Assembly (NCBI RefSeq): GCF_003028415.1
Contig: NZ_PYSV01000007.1
Span: forward strand, 1-64,000
Direction: 5' to 3'
Origin: Deinococcus arcticus
Lineage (GTDB): Bacteria > Deinococcota > Deinococci > Deinococcales > Deinococcaceae
DNA length: 64,000 bases
Of this stretch, positions 1 through 12,058 are shown piece after piece. The notes under the pieces were generated by a model. The model did no database searches and was not told the DNA's origin. It was given only the letters and a program-made list of their open reading frames with translations. How positions within the stretch are numbered: position 1 is the first letter of the stretch; each line of letters opens with the position of its first letter. A program made the translations under genes and the position numbers.

Positions 1-2
1 GG

Positions 3-116
3 GACTGCCGACAGGTGGACGAACTGCTTCAGGCGGTGTTTGCCGCACTGGATGCCGTCACACCGAGTGATATTCACGGCTGGTTCAAACATGTTCATCC
101 ATCAGTGTCTTTATGA
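3..116 (+). pseudogene. IS630-like transposase, C-terminal end (cut by window edge)
   Basis: The frame opening at base 3 runs 37 codons to TGA and ends [13 protein letters not shown], which resembles the C-terminus of IS630-family DDE transposases (the usual GWFxHxGY-type tail). Only this tail lies in the window, so it cannot be judged whether the gene is intact upstream. No clear terminal inverted repeat was found after the stop. The assignment rests on a short tail and is moderate; it could be another protein with a similar end. Confidence 0.5.
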
Positions 117-164
117 CAAATGCTCTAAGGCAAGTGGCACAGGCGTGCGGGCGGGGGGCCGCGT

Positions 165-170
165 TACACT
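165..170 (+). promoter_or_regulatory. -10 box TACACT of a leaderless promoter ahead of metG
   Basis: TACACT lies 6 nt before the ATG at 177, the spacing seen at many starts in this window. The same 18 bases (from 162 to the ATG) recur exactly before rapZ at 3728-3745. Transcription would begin at or next to the ATG of the short leader ORF and run on into metG. No good -35 box was seen. Confidence 0.6.
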
Positions 171-176
171 GCCCCC

Positions 177-221
177 ATGGCCCGCCCCCTGCCCACCATG
201 CGAATGCCCCAGCGACCCTGA
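177..221 (+). CDS. 14-residue Met-rich leader peptide upstream of metG (putative)
   Basis: A leaderless-type start (ATG 6 nt after TACACT) opens a 14-codon frame, [14 protein letters not shown], then TGA. Three of 14 codons are Met, at 177, 198 and 204. It sits 17 nt before a terminator-like hairpin (238-269) and 109 nt before methionyl-tRNA synthetase. This is the layout of a leader peptide for transcription attenuation, but it is inferred: no family is known to me, and a 14-codon ORF can occur by chance. Confidence 0.4.
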   Translation: MARPLPTMRMPQRP

Positions 222-277
222 ACTGCACTGGTGTTGCGCGGGGCGTTCTGAGCAGGCCGGGCGCCCCGCTTTCCTTT
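202..277 (+). promoter_or_regulatory. possible attenuator: competing hairpins in the metG leader
   Basis: A perfect 8-bp GC stem pairs 238-245 with 262-269 and is followed by TTTCCTTTGCCCTTT, a terminator-like shape. An alternative 9-bp helix (one G-U pair) can form between 202-210, inside the leader ORF over its third Met codon, and 240-248. The two helices use the same bases and exclude each other. This is what the sequence allows; that it regulates metG by Met-tRNA supply is inference. A ribosome stalled on the Met codons would cover 202-210 and favour the terminator, opposite to the simplest model. Confidence 0.4.
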
Positions 278-330
278 GCCCTTTATGCTGTGGAGGTTGC
301 CCGGCCCCAGGCCGGGAAGGAAGGAATCCC

Positions 331-2340
<2,010 letters not shown>

Positions 2341-2400
2341 AGGAGGCCGGGCCCCAGGCGAAACGCCACCTGGGCAGGTCGTGACCACCTCGTTCTGAGG

Positions 2401-2448
2401 CACGCCGCGCTGCTCCTCCCATTGCTCTGGGAGGAGCAGCGCGGCGTG
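2401..2448. terminator. perfect 48-bp hairpin after metG
   Basis: Bases 2401-2421 are an exact inverted repeat of 2428-2448 (21 bp, 6-nt loop TTGCTC). It lies 60 nt past the metG stop. No T-run follows, so it is an atypical terminator or mRNA end-stabilising structure. It could also be the footprint of a mobile repeat. Confidence 0.6.
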
Positions 2449-2501
2449 GGCAAGAGGGGTTGCCGAAGGTCCTGAAGGGCGAGGCTGTCGGGGGCCAGCT
2501 G

Positions 2502-2574
2502 ATACGGGACTCCTCTGATGCCCGAGCCTGTTGGAAGGGCGCAGGGGTGCGTTTTCATCGCCGCAGTTCCGTTT
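2502..2574 (-). repeat. dispersed repeat family C, copy 1
   Basis: About 73 bp with imperfect inverted ends (ATACGGGACT against AGTTCCGT). It matches 38251-38324 on the opposite strand at roughly three quarters of positions with one indel; the shared core includes AAGGGCGCAGGGGTG and TTCATCGCCG. No coding potential was seen in it. Confidence 0.65.
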
Positions 2575-2639
2575 TTCTGGGGTTTGCTCTGCGACAGCGC
2601 TCTCCAAGTCCGCTCCCCCCCCCTCGCTTTCGGCTCAGC

Positions 2640-2724
2640 GCAGGAACAGAGACGGATGTCCGGGAAGTGGAGGAACATCCCCCTTCTTCCTGGATGTTCC
2701 GGCAATGGACGGAATCCGTATCAC
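2640..2724 (+). repeat. dispersed repeat family B, truncated copy (B1)
   Basis: Shares AGGAACATCCCCCTTCTTCC and the closing GTCCGTATCAC-type end with copies at 13378, 23930 and 49131, but lacks their 5' part and has a middle deletion. It starts at the segment GCAGGAACA that lies mid-element in the 23930 copy. The gap 2341-2827 therefore holds a palindrome and two repeat fragments, and no gene was seen in it. Confidence 0.65.
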
Positions 2725-2815
2725 TGGTCGGGGCTGCCGGGATCAGTGCAGGCGTACAGTCCTGTCACCCTTCCTGCGCGCCGCACGTGCGGCGCCGGGG
2801 TGTGGGCCAATTGCC

Positions 2816-2821
2816 TAAGCT
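2816..2821 (+). promoter_or_regulatory. -10 box TAAGCT (leaderless start of 2828 gene)
   Basis: TAAGCT is 6 nt before the GTG at 2828, matching the leaderless spacing seen elsewhere here. It also supports choosing the GTG as start. Confidence 0.5.
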
Positions 2822-2827
2822 GTCTGG

Positions 2828-3622
2828 GTGCGACGTCTCGTGCCTGCCCTGCTGCTGCCCTTTCTGAGTGGCTGCGTTGATCCGTCCGTACAGGCCCCGC
2901 TGCGACCCCTCACAGAGGCCGAGCTGCGCCCGTATTACGTGGACGCTCCCCCACAGCCTTTGCCGGTCTACACGGCCTTTAGGCTGGGCGAGTCGTATGT
3001 GCCGGGCGGGACCGTGGAGGGCTGGAAGGCCAGAAACGTGGTGCCGCTTTACAGCCTCCGGGGCCAGAGTGCCGTGCTGGCCGCGCACCTGCAGCCCGAC
3101 GGCCGCCTCACTGGCGCGGCGCCCCTTCAGACTGGCCCAGCCGAAACCCTGCAATACACGCTGTCCATGCGAGGCAATAATTCACTGGCAGGTGGCCTGT
3201 GCCCGGTGGATGGCCTGAAGGCCACGGCAGGGGTCAAGGTGCACCTGCCCGAGGTGGCCTTCTTTTTCTACCGCTTCGCTGATGTTCAGCAGGGGGCGCA
3301 GCCCCTTACCTCGCCGATTCCGGAAGAACGGAGGCTGCACTACGACCTGCGGGCCTATGACAAACCCACCAGCCCGGCCCGGGTTGACCTGGTGTATGTG
3401 TCAGAAGACCTCACGGTTCAGGGGGAGCAACGCTGCGTCCGTGGTTATGAACAGTCCGGCCAGATCTCGACCTACCAGGACAACATTCGGGTGAATTTCA
3501 AGCTGAGCCGGGGGTGGAACGCGCTGCTGCGCACCGAGACGCGGTCTTCCGCTGGTCAGACCCACGTGAGCCATATCACCTGGACGACGGTGCCGCGCGA
3601 CGTCATTGAGCGGTGGCTGTAA
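2828..3622 (+). CDS. predicted lipoprotein of unknown function
   Basis: 264 residues. The N-terminus MRRLVPALLLPFLSGC is a lipoprotein signal peptide with lipobox LSGC (Cys16 the likely lipidated residue), so the protein should be anchored on the outer face of the inner membrane or in the outer envelope. The mature part has no motif I recognise; it is mostly beta-rich by appearance with two further Cys. Start GTG is chosen because it gives the full signal peptide and follows a -10 box at leaderless spacing. It stands alone between metG and rapZ. Function cannot be assigned. Confidence 0.75.
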   Translation: MRRLVPALLLPFLSGCVDPSVQAPLRPLTEAELRPYYVDAPPQPLPVYTAFRLGESYVPGGTVEGWKARNVVPLYSLRGQSAVLAAHLQPDGRLTGAAPLQTGPAETLQYTLSMRGNNSLAGGLCPVDGLKATAGVKVHLPEVAFFFYRFADVQQGAQPLTSPIPEERRLHYDLRAYDKPTSPARVDLVYVSEDLTVQGEQRCVRGYEQSGQISTYQDNIRVNFKLSRGWNALLRTETRSSAGQTHVSHITWTTVPRDVIERWL

Positions 3623-3730
3623 AGGGGGCCAGGGTGGGCAAAGCCGCGTGACGTCCGGGCCCCGTCCGGCGGTCCCCAGGCCCTGACCAGAACCTGACTG
3701 TCTCATCAGGCCCGGGCAGGGCGCTCACGT

Positions 3731-3736
3731 TACACT
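3731..3736 (+). promoter_or_regulatory. -10 box TACACT (leaderless start of rapZ)
   Basis: TACACT ends 6 nt before the rapZ ATG. The 18 bases 3728-3745 are identical to 162-179. Confidence 0.65.
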
Positions 3737-3742
3737 GCCCCC

Positions 3743-4585
3743 ATGCCTTTTGTCGTCGTCTCCGGTCTGTCTGGCAGTGGCAAGAGCACCGCGCTGCGCA
3801 CCCTGGAAGACGCCGGGTTCTTTATCACCGATAACCTGCCCCCAGAACTGTGGGGCGCCATGCACGACCTCGTGTCGGCGCGGGGGCTGCCCTGCGTGGC
3901 CATCAGTACCGACGCGCGCACCCGCGATTTCCTGGGCGCACTGGAAGCCAGCTACGTGCGGCTCTCGCGCCGCCGCGAGGACCTGCGCGTGCTGTTTCTG
4001 GAAGCCAACACGGACGTGCTGCTCAAGCGCTACAACTTCACCCGCCGCGAGCACCCGCTGGGCGACAACCTGATGCTGGACTTTGCGCGCGAACGCGAGT
4101 TGCTCGCGCCCCTGCGCGCCATTGCCGACACCGTGATTGACACCACGCACCTCAGTGCCCGCGACCTGTCGGCCCAGGTGCTGCGCCTGTTCCGGCTGGA
4201 AAACGACTTTCACCTGCGCCTGATGTCCTTTGGCTTCAAGCACGCGCCGCCCCGCGACGCCGATCTGGTGCTGGACGTGAGATCGCTGCCCAATCCCTAC
4301 TACGACGCCGAACTGCGCCCCCGCACCGGCCTGGACCCGGCCGTGGCCCGCTACGCCTTCGGGGACCCCGGCGCCGAGGTGTTCTATACCGAGCTGCGTG
4401 ATTTTGTGCGCGTGGCCGCCGAGCGCGCCCGCGCGGCCGGGCGGCACGGCTACACCGTGGCGGTGGGCTGCACGGGGGGCCAGCACCGCAGCGTGGCGGT
4501 GGCCGCGCGCCTGGCCCAGGACCTGAAGGACCTGAATGTGGACATCATGGACCACCGCGACATGAAGGCGGGCGAGGAGGCGTGA
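3743..4585 (+). CDS. rapZ: RapZ-family P-loop nucleotide-binding protein
   Basis: 280 residues, the usual RapZ/YvcJ length. Walker A motif GLSGSGKST is at residues 8-16, followed by the family hallmark DNLPPELW. The C-terminal half has the conserved [12 protein letters not shown] segment. In E. coli RapZ is an RNase E adaptor for small RNAs controlling amino-sugar synthesis; in Gram-positive bacteria the homologue YvcJ binds and hydrolyses nucleotides. Which role applies here is not visible. It overlaps the next gene by 4 nt, forming the rapZ-yvcK pair common in bacteria, and its start is leaderless. Confidence 0.93.
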   Translation: MPFVVVSGLSGSGKSTALRTLEDAGFFITDNLPPELWGAMHDLVSARGLPCVAISTDARTRDFLGALEASYVRLSRRREDLRVLFLEANTDVLLKRYNFTRREHPLGDNLMLDFARERELLAPLRAIADTVIDTTHLSARDLSAQVLRLFRLENDFHLRLMSFGFKHAPPRDADLVLDVRSLPNPYYDAELRPRTGLDPAVARYAFGDPGAEVFYTELRDFVRVAAERARAAGRHGYTVAVGCTGGQHRSVAVAARLAQDLKDLNVDIMDHRDMKAGEEA

Positions 4586-5949
4586 GCGACCCGCCCATCC
4601 CCCGCAGCTCGCCGGTGGTGCCGGAGAGCATGCGGGGCGACATGGTGCAGCGCGGCCAGCAGGTGACCCGCCGCGCCCGCATGTGGATGTCGCCGGGCCT
4701 GGGGGTCAAGCGGTGGCTGCTGCTGTTCGTGGTCTGCACCCTGGTGGGGGCGGTGGGCGTGCTGCACTTCACCTGGACCGGACCGCTGCATTTCGTGGCC
4801 ACCCGCTGGATTCTATGGGTCAACCATCTGGTGAGCCCCGAGGTGATGCCGCTGTACACCGGCGGCATGGCCCTGATGGTGCTGTCGCTGCTGGGCGCGC
4901 TGTGGAGCATCATGATGCTCAGCCGCTCGGTGCTGCGCGGCACTGGCACCGCCCCCGAACAGGCCGTGGACCTGATGTACCAGCGCCGCCACCTCGCCCG
5001 GGGCCCGCGCATCGTGGCGGTGGGAGGCGGCACCGGCCTGAGCAACCTGCTCTCGGGGCTGCGGGTGCATACCGGCAACACCACGGCCATCGTGGCCGTC
5101 TCTGACGACGGGGGCTCCTCGGGGCGGCTGCGCGCCTCGCTGGATATGATCGCGCCCGGCGACCTCACCGACTGCTACGCGGCGCTCTCGGACAGTCCAG
5201 TCATGGCCCGGCTGCTCCTGCACCGCTTTGAACGCGGCGACGGCATTCAGGGGCATACCTTCGGCAACCTGCTGCTGGCCACCCTCAGTGAGGAAGAAGG
5301 CGGCCTGAGTGAAGCCATGCTGGACATTCACGAGGTGCTGCGCATTCGCGGGCGGGTGTACCCGGCCACCACCCAGCCTGCCACCCTGGTGGCCCGCCTG
5401 AATGACGGCCGCACCCTGCGCGGCGAGAGCCGCTTTGCCGCCGAGATGGGCGAAGCGCAGATTCAGCATGTGCAGCTTGACCCCCCGGCGCTGCCCGCCC
5501 TGCCGGAAGTGCTGCACGCCATCCGGGAAGCCGACCAGATTGTGCTGGGCCCGGGGAGCCTGTATACCAGCATCATTCCCGCGCTGCTGGTGCCCGAGAT
5601 TGCCCGCGAACTGCGCGCCTCGCCCGCTCCGCTGATCTACGTGGCCAGCCTGATGACCGAGCCCGGCGAAACCGACGGCCTGAGCCTGGAAGACCACGTG
5701 CAGGCCATCACCCGCCACCTGGGGCGCCTGCCAGATTGCGTGCTGGTGAACAGCGCCGTGCCCCCGCGTGATGTGGTGGCCCGCTACGCCGAGGGCGGCG
5801 CACACCTGCTGAACCTGACGGGCGCCACCCGTGAGCTGCGGGGTCGCGCCGTGGTGCTGCCCCTGCTGCAGCCCGGCCAGGCCCGGCACGACCCGGCCGC
5901 CCTGGCCCAGGCCCTGCTGCACGCTGCCCCCCGGCGCGATCAGGGCTAG
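4582..5949 (+). CDS. yvcK: YvcK/CofD-like protein (gluconeogenesis factor family), membrane-anchored
   Basis: 455 residues. An N-terminal extension holds two predicted membrane segments (about residues 36-58 and 92-112), then a CofD-like Rossmann domain starts at [13 protein letters not shown] with the conserved [12 protein letters not shown] and [11 protein letters not shown] motifs. YvcK binds UDP-sugars and is needed for growth on gluconeogenic carbon sources and for cell shape in Bacillus. The membrane extension is longer than in the Bacillus protein (which is soluble) but is seen in Deinococcus-Thermus relatives as I recall. The GTG start overlaps the rapZ stop (4 nt), so translation is likely coupled. 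Confidence 0.9.
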   Translation: MSDPPIPRSSPVVPESMRGDMVQRGQQVTRRARMWMSPGLGVKRWLLLFVVCTLVGAVGVLHFTWTGPLHFVATRWILWVNHLVSPEVMPLYTGGMALMVLSLLGALWSIMMLSRSVLRGTGTAPEQAVDLMYQRRHLARGPRIVAVGGGTGLSNLLSGLRVHTGNTTAIVAVSDDGGSSGRLRASLDMIAPGDLTDCYAALSDSPVMARLLLHRFERGDGIQGHTFGNLLLATLSEEEGGLSEAMLDIHEVLRIRGRVYPATTQPATLVARLNDGRTLRGESRFAAEMGEAQIQHVQLDPPALPALPEVLHAIREADQIVLGPGSLYTSIIPALLVPEIARELRASPAPLIYVASLMTEPGETDGLSLEDHVQAITRHLGRLPDCVLVNSAVPPRDVVARYAEGGAHLLNLTGATRELRGRAVVLPLLQPGQARHDPAALAQALLHAAPRRDQG

Positions 5950-5981
5950 GCCAGCGCCCTGGGCCGCCCGGGCCGGCCTGC

Positions 5982-5987
5982 TAGCCT
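5982..5987 (+). promoter_or_regulatory. -10 box TAGCCT (leaderless start of proA)
   Basis: TAGCCT ends 6 nt before the proA ATG at 5994; no ribosome binding site is present in between. Confidence 0.6.
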
Positions 5988-5993
5988 CGGGCC

Positions 5994-7277
<1,284 letters not shown>

Positions 7278-7283
7278 GGGTGA

Positions 7284-7334
7284 AAGGGGGATGGTTGATG
7301 GAAGAGCCGCACTTTTCCATCAACCATCCCCCTT
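7284..7334. terminator. bidirectional terminator hairpin between proA and dxs
   Basis: 7284-7303 is an exact inverted repeat of 7315-7334 (20 bp, 11-nt loop). It lies just after the proA stop and 7 nt from the dxs stop, so it can serve both convergent genes. There is no long T-run on either side. Confidence 0.75.
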
Positions 7335-7341
7335 CAACCAT

Positions 7342-9225
7342 CTACACCCCCAGAGGAACGTCCACCCCCAGCTCCGCCAGTACGGTGCGAATCGCCGGGG
7401 CGTCAATGCCGGCGCGGGCGTGCACGCTCTCGGCGGTGGCGTGTTCCTGGAACTCATCGGGAATGCCCAGCACGCGCACCGGAACCGACAGGCCCTCGGC
7501 GTTCAGGAATTCCAGCACCGCGCTGCCGAAGCCGCCCACCACGGTGTTGTCCTCCACGGTGATCAGGGCGCGGGCCGTGCGGGCCAGTTCGCGCAGCAGG
7601 GCCTCGTCCAGCGGTTTGACGAAACGGGCATTCACCACGCCCACCCCGTCCAGGCCAGCCGCCGCCTTGAGGGCGTACTCCAGCGCCTTGCCGCCGGCCA
7701 GAATGACCACGTCCTGCCCGGCCTGCACGGTGTCCCAGGTGCCCCAGTCCAGGTCCGGCCAGGTGCCTTCGGGGACGGGAGCGGTGTTGCCGCGCGGGTA
7801 GCGGATGGCAAAGGGGCCGGGGTGGTTCTGGGCGTACTTGAGCATGCCGCGCAGTTCGGCGGTGTCCCGGGGCAGGCCCACGCGCACGCCGGGAATAGAG
7901 CGCAGGTAGCTCAGGTCAAAGACGCCGTTGTGGGTGGCGCCGTCGGCCCCCACAATGCCGGCGCGGTCAATGGCGAAGGTCACGTTCAGGTGCTCAATCG
8001 CCACGTCGTGCAGCACCTGGTCATAGGCGCGCTGCAGGAAGGTGGAGTAGATCGCCACGACCGGTTTCAGGCCCTGCAGCGCCATGCCTGCCGCCGCCGT
8101 CACCGCCACTTCCTCGGCAATGCCCACATCCAGGTAGCGGTTGGGGTGCGCCTTGCTGTACCCCACCAGCCCGCTGCCCTCGCGCATGGCGGGGGTAATC
8201 ACGAAGGTGCAGGGGTCCTGTGCGGCCAGCTCGGTCACGGCGTCCCCGAAAGCGTTGCTCCAGGAATACGCCTTGCTGGCGCTGAATTCGCCGGTGGCTG
8301 GGTCAAACTTGCCGGGGCCGTGCCAGTAGATGGGATCGGCCTCGGCATAACTGAGGCCCTTGCCCTTCTTGGTCACCACATGCAGGATGGTGGGCCCGTC
8401 CAGGTCCACCAAGCGCTCCAGCAGCCACACCAGTTCTTCCACGTTGTGGCCGTCCACCGGCCCCACATAGCGCACGCCCATGGCCGCAAAGGGGTTCACG
8501 CTGGCCGGGTCGAAGAAATGGCGGGTAGAGTTCTTGGCGCGGCTCATCAGACTGGCCAGGGGCTTGCTGACCGCCTCCACGGCCTTTTTCCCGGCGCCCT
8601 CGCCCTCCTGAAACCACCGCTGCACCTGCAGGCCGCGCATGAATTTGTTCAGCGCCCCCACGTTCTCGGAGATGCTCATCTCGTTGTCGTTCAGGACCAT
8701 CAGCATCCGGCGGTTGGTGTCGCCAATGGTGTTCAGGGCGGCCAGGGCCATGCCGCCAGTCAGGGCGCCGTCGCCAATCACGGCGGCCACCCGGTAGTCC
8801 TGGCCCAGGGCGTCGCGCGCCACGGCCATGCCCAGCGCGTTGGCGAGGCTGGTGCTGGCGTGCCCCACCGTAATGGCGTCGTGCTCGGATTCACTGACCT
8901 TGGTAAAGCCGCTCAGCCCCCCCTCTTTCTTGATGGTGGGCATCTGGGCGCGGCGCCCGGTGAGCATCTTGTGGGCGTAGGCCTGGTGCCCCACGTCGAA
9001 CAGCAGGCGGTCACGCGGGGAATTCAGCACGTAATGCAGCGCCACGATCAGGTCGGTGGCCCCCAGCGAGGACGCGAGGTGCAGCCCGCCCACCGAACAC
9101 ACGCGCACGATCTCCTCGCGCAGTTCCTGGGCCAGTTGGGGCAACTGCTCGCGCGGCAGGCTCTTGAGGTCGGCGGGGCCACTCACCCGGTCCAGCAGCG
9201 GGGTCAGGGTTGCGGGGCTGTCCAT
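7342..9225 (-). CDS. dxs: 1-deoxy-D-xylulose-5-phosphate synthase
   Basis: 627 residues, full length. Thiamine-diphosphate enzyme that condenses pyruvate and glyceraldehyde-3-phosphate, the entry step of the MEP isoprenoid pathway (feeding carotenoids and menaquinone). The TPP motif [15 protein letters not shown] and the transketolase-type central [18 protein letters not shown] are present. A strong AGGAGG ribosome binding site lies inside the end of the upstream lipoprotein gene, whose stop codon abuts the dxs ATG, so the two are co-transcribed. Confidence 0.97.
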   Translation of the reverse strand: MDSPATLTPLLDRVSGPADLKSLPREQLPQLAQELREEIVRVCSVGGLHLASSLGATDLIVALHYVLNSPRDRLLFDVGHQAYAHKMLTGRRAQMPTIKKEGGLSGFTKVSESEHDAITVGHASTSLANALGMAVARDALGQDYRVAAVIGDGALTGGMALAALNTIGDTNRRMLMVLNDNEMSISENVGALNKFMRGLQVQRWFQEGEGAGKKAVEAVSKPLASLMSRAKNSTRHFFDPASVNPFAAMGVRYVGPVDGHNVEELVWLLERLVDLDGPTILHVVTKKGKGLSYAEADPIYWHGPGKFDPATGEFSASKAYSWSNAFGDAVTELAAQDPCTFVITPAMREGSGLVGYSKAHPNRYLDVGIAEEVAVTAAAGMALQGLKPVVAIYSTFLQRAYDQVLHDVAIEHLNVTFAIDRAGIVGADGATHNGVFDLSYLRSIPGVRVGLPRDTAELRGMLKYAQNHPGPFAIRYPRGNTAPVPEGTWPDLDWGTWDTVQAGQDVVILAGGKALEYALKAAAGLDGVGVVNARFVKPLDEALLRELARTARALITVEDNTVVGGFGSAVLEFLNAEGLSVPVRVLGIPDEFQEHATAESVHARAGIDAPAIRTVLAELGVDVPLGV

Positions 9226-9903
9226 TTAGCGGCCTCCTGTGCGCGCCGTGAAGTTGCGTCCCGTGAGCAGCAGCCCCTCGGGCGTGCGCACGTCGCCCAC
9301 GAACGGGGTAAACCACAGTTGCTGGGTGGCCGGAAACAGCCCGCCCAGCGTGTCGGTCAGCTGCCGGGTGACCACCCAGACCTCAAAGCGGCCGCCCGGG
9401 GTCTGCACCGTGCGGCGGTCCTGCACCACGTAGCTGTAGTTCAGGGTGCCGCGCGCGCGCTCCTGGCCGTCTTCGCCGCTGAGGGTCACCTGCGACTGGC
9501 CCTGCCAGCTCAGGCCCAGGCGCCACTCGTTCTCGGCCGGGGCCTCGCGCCACGCGGGCTGCAGGCGAATGGTCACGCCGGGCTTGCTCAGGCCGTGCAG
9601 AAACACGCCGCCGCTGCCCACCGTGCGGTACCACGTCTGGTCGGCGCCGCGCCCGGTCATCTGAAAGGCCAGGGTGGGCTGATCGAAAAATACTGTGGGC
9701 CCAAGTGCACGCAGCACATACGCCGGTTGCCCGGCCGCGTCGCCTTCGGGCAGGTAGGTCCAGGCCAGCCCGGGTTCATGGGGATAGAACGACACCGCAG
9801 ACACCGGGGTGTTGGCCTGAACTGTGGTGGTCGTCTGCGGCGCGCACGCCGACAGGCCCAGGGCCAGGGTGCCCAGCAGCGTGCGCAGCAGGGGGGCAGA
9901 CAT
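9226..9903 (-). CDS. predicted lipoprotein upstream of dxs
   Basis: 225 residues from the chosen start. Signal peptide MSAPLLRTLLGTLALGLSAC ends in lipobox LSAC, then a polar Thr-rich linker (PQTTTTV) and a beta-rich mature domain without a motif I recognise. The start at 9903 is preferred over in-frame ATGs upstream because a TACCCT box ends 7 nt before it and it gives a clean signal peptide. It is followed without gap by dxs. Function unknown; a role in cell envelope is all that can be inferred. Confidence 0.75.
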   Translation of the reverse strand: MSAPLLRTLLGTLALGLSACAPQTTTTVQANTPVSAVSFYPHEPGLAWTYLPEGDAAGQPAYVLRALGPTVFFDQPTLAFQMTGRGADQTWYRTVGSGGVFLHGLSKPGVTIRLQPAWREAPAENEWRLGLSWQGQSQVTLSGEDGQERARGTLNYSYVVQDRRTVQTPGGRFEVWVVTRQLTDTLGGLFPATQQLWFTPFVGDVRTPEGLLLTGRNFTARTGGR

Positions 9904-9910
9904 ACTGCCT

Positions 9911-9916
9911 AGGGTA
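9911..9916 (-). promoter_or_regulatory. -10 box TACCCT (leaderless start of lipoprotein-dxs operon)
   Basis: On the minus strand TACCCT ends 7 nt before the ATG at 9903. It is the only promoter-like element seen for the lipoprotein-dxs pair. Confidence 0.5.
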
Positions 9917-10001
9917 GAACGCCTCATCGCCCTCATTCTGTCAGCAAACATGAACTTTGGCCCAGTGGCGTCCGTCAGAAGGCGCAGGTCCCCGGCCCCA
10001 C

Positions 10002-10042
10002 CAGCGAAAACCCCCCAGGCCTGTCCTGTGGGGTCTTCGCTG
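10002..10042 (-). terminator. terminator hairpin downstream of pspA
   Basis: 10002-10019 pairs with 10025-10042 at 16 of 18 positions (5-nt loop). On the minus strand the 3' arm contains GGGG then TTTT. It lies beyond repeat A3 in the pspA direction and is likely the pspA transcript end. Confidence 0.5.
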
Positions 10043-10053
10043 ATCGGGGCGCT

Positions 10054-10199
10054 TTAAGTCCCTCGCCCCTCTCAGTCCAACGGTTCAGAAGGGCGCAGAA
10101 ACGTTTCCATTCCTGGTGCGAGGCACTGGGTTCGCCACTCGCTCTGCGGCGCCGCTGTCCCAGGCCGCTCGGTTGATCGGGGGCTTGGCAGCGAGTGAC

Positions 10200-10202
<3 letters not shown>
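10054..10202 (-). repeat. 149-nt structured repeat, family A, copy A3
   Basis: Reading on the minus strand from 10202 it begins TAAGTCACTCGCTG and ends GGGACTTAA, exactly 149 nt, the same length as the copies at 48978 and 51374. The first 72 positions align well with those copies. The last 77 differ in sequence but keep the same fold: the outer stem pairs 11 of 14 positions and the inner stem 7 of 8, at the same offsets. Its first three bases are the TAA stop codon of pspA. Confidence 0.75.
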
Positions 10203-10886
<684 letters not shown>

Positions 10887-10928
10887 GGGATTCCTCCTGT
10901 GAAAAGCGGCTTGGCCAGAAAACGGCGT

Positions 10929-10942
10929 GGCACCTTGGTGCC
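10929..10942. promoter_or_regulatory. short palindrome in the pspA leader
   Basis: GGCACCTTGGTGCC is a 6-bp inverted repeat around TT, 43 nt ahead of the pspA start. It may be an operator or a leader hairpin; nothing more can be said. Confidence 0.25.
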
Positions 10943-11102
10943 CATCATGCCGTGACAGGCCAGGGCCCTGCGCCGCACCGCCAGGAAATGCCCAAGACCC
11001 GCTAAAGCCTGCATGAAGCCGGCGTCCCACCGGACTGGGCAGGCAAAAGAAAGCGGTGGGGAGAGGGACCCACAAAGCCCCTTCCCCCGCCCGGGGCCGC
11101 CC

Positions 11103-11894
11103 TCAGAACACGATGGGTTTGAGGCCCACGCTGTCACTGCCGCAGGCCACCGTCAGGCTGCCGCCCGCCGGGGTCACCGTGCAGCCCAGGGCGCGCAGGC
11201 CCGACACCGGGAAAATCAGATTCTTGCCGTCGGTGGCGGGGGCCAGCGGCAGTTCCACGGCCCCGCCCGAGGTCTGGGCGCTGCGCTGCCCCACCGTCAC
11301 GGTCAGGGCGTTGTCGTCGGCCGAGAGGCGGTATTTGCCGCCGCCCAGCGAGGCCACACTGACCACCCCGGCCAGGTCACTGCCAAGCACGTAGGGCTGC
11401 CCCCGGGTCACGCCGGCGGGCACGCTCACCTTGGCGGCGGGGGTGGCGGTGGCCTGCGCGGCGTCCACCACCACCAGCGTTTCCTTGTCGCTGATGGGGC
11501 TGAGCAGCACGAAGGCCGCCACCGGGGCGCCCGCCGCTTCGCTCACCAGCAGCACGTTGGACTTGCCGGTGGTTTTCCACTCGCCCTGGGCGCGGGCGCC
11601 CAGCTTGCCCCGCAGCAGCGGGCGCAGGCTGGCCTGGGCCTGGGTGCTGTAGAGGCACACGGCGCGCGGGCTGAGTTTCAGGGCGTCGGGGCAGGAAAGG
11701 ATGCGGCCACCCACGGCCCGGCTCACCTCGATGGACAGCGCGCTGACCGCCTTGGTGGTGGCCGCCGAGCTAACCCCCTTGGCCGGGGTGGCGGGCGTGG
11801 CCGGTTTGGCCGGGGCCGCCGTCTGGGCGGCGGCAGAAGCAAGCAGCAGGGCGGTCCCCAGGGTCAGGGCCGCAGAAAGCACGTTAGGGCGCAT
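11103..11894 (-). CDS. secreted protein with copper-amine-oxidase-like N-terminal (stalk) domain
   Basis: 263 residues from the chosen start. An N-terminal signal peptide (MRPNVLSAALTLGTALLLASAAAQ) is followed by a 30-residue Ala/Thr/Pro linker. The C-terminal region around LTVTVGQRSA to PVSGLRALGCTVTP fits the small beta-hairpin repeat of the 'copper amine oxidase-like' stalk domain found in many secreted bacterial proteins; this is a weak match. Four Cys in the mature part could form disulfides. The start at 11894 is supported by a TAGCAT box 8 nt upstream. It is divergent from mnmE. Function unknown. Confidence 0.65.
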   Translation of the reverse strand: MRPNVLSAALTLGTALLLASAAAQTAAPAKPATPATPAKGVSSAATTKAVSALSIEVSRAVGGRILSCPDALKLSPRAVCLYSTQAQASLRPLLRGKLGARAQGEWKTTGKSNVLLVSEAAGAPVAAFVLLSPISDKETLVVVDAAQATATPAAKVSVPAGVTRGQPYVLGSDLAGVVSVASLGGGKYRLSADDNALTVTVGQRSAQTSGGAVELPLAPATDGKNLIFPVSGLRALGCTVTPAGGSLTVACGSDSVGLKPIVF

Positions 11895-11902
11895 ACCCGG
11901 CC

Positions 11903-11908
11903 ATGCTA
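11903..11908 (-). promoter_or_regulatory. -10 box TAGCAT for the 11894 gene
   Basis: On the minus strand TAGCAT ends 8 nt before the ATG, consistent with a leaderless transcript. It faces away from the mnmE promoter. Confidence 0.4.
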
Positions 11909-12045
11909 GGGCCGGCGCATGAGCGTGAACTTTGAAAGCGGGGGAAGCAGGCACGCTCCTTTTTCCACAGGCTCAATCCCTCCCGGGCAGGGAAAACCCC
12001 CGGCGCTCCACCCGCACGCCTGCCTGCACTCGCCTCTCACAGTGC

Positions 12046-12051
12046 TAGCCT
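12046..12051 (+). promoter_or_regulatory. -10 box TAGCCT (leaderless start of mnmE)
   Basis: TAGCCT ends 7 nt before the GTG start at 12059, leaving no room for a ribosome binding site. Confidence 0.6.
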
Positions 12052-12058
12052 GCCGGGC

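Noticed and set aside
40..330. 97-codon N-terminal extension of metG
   Set aside because: The extension has no MetRS similarity and covers the leader hairpin. The Shine-Dalgarno and the family start support 331.
7291..9912. 873-codon plus-strand frame over dxs
   Set aside because: Antisense shadow of dxs and its lipoprotein; His- and Gly-rich with no domain.
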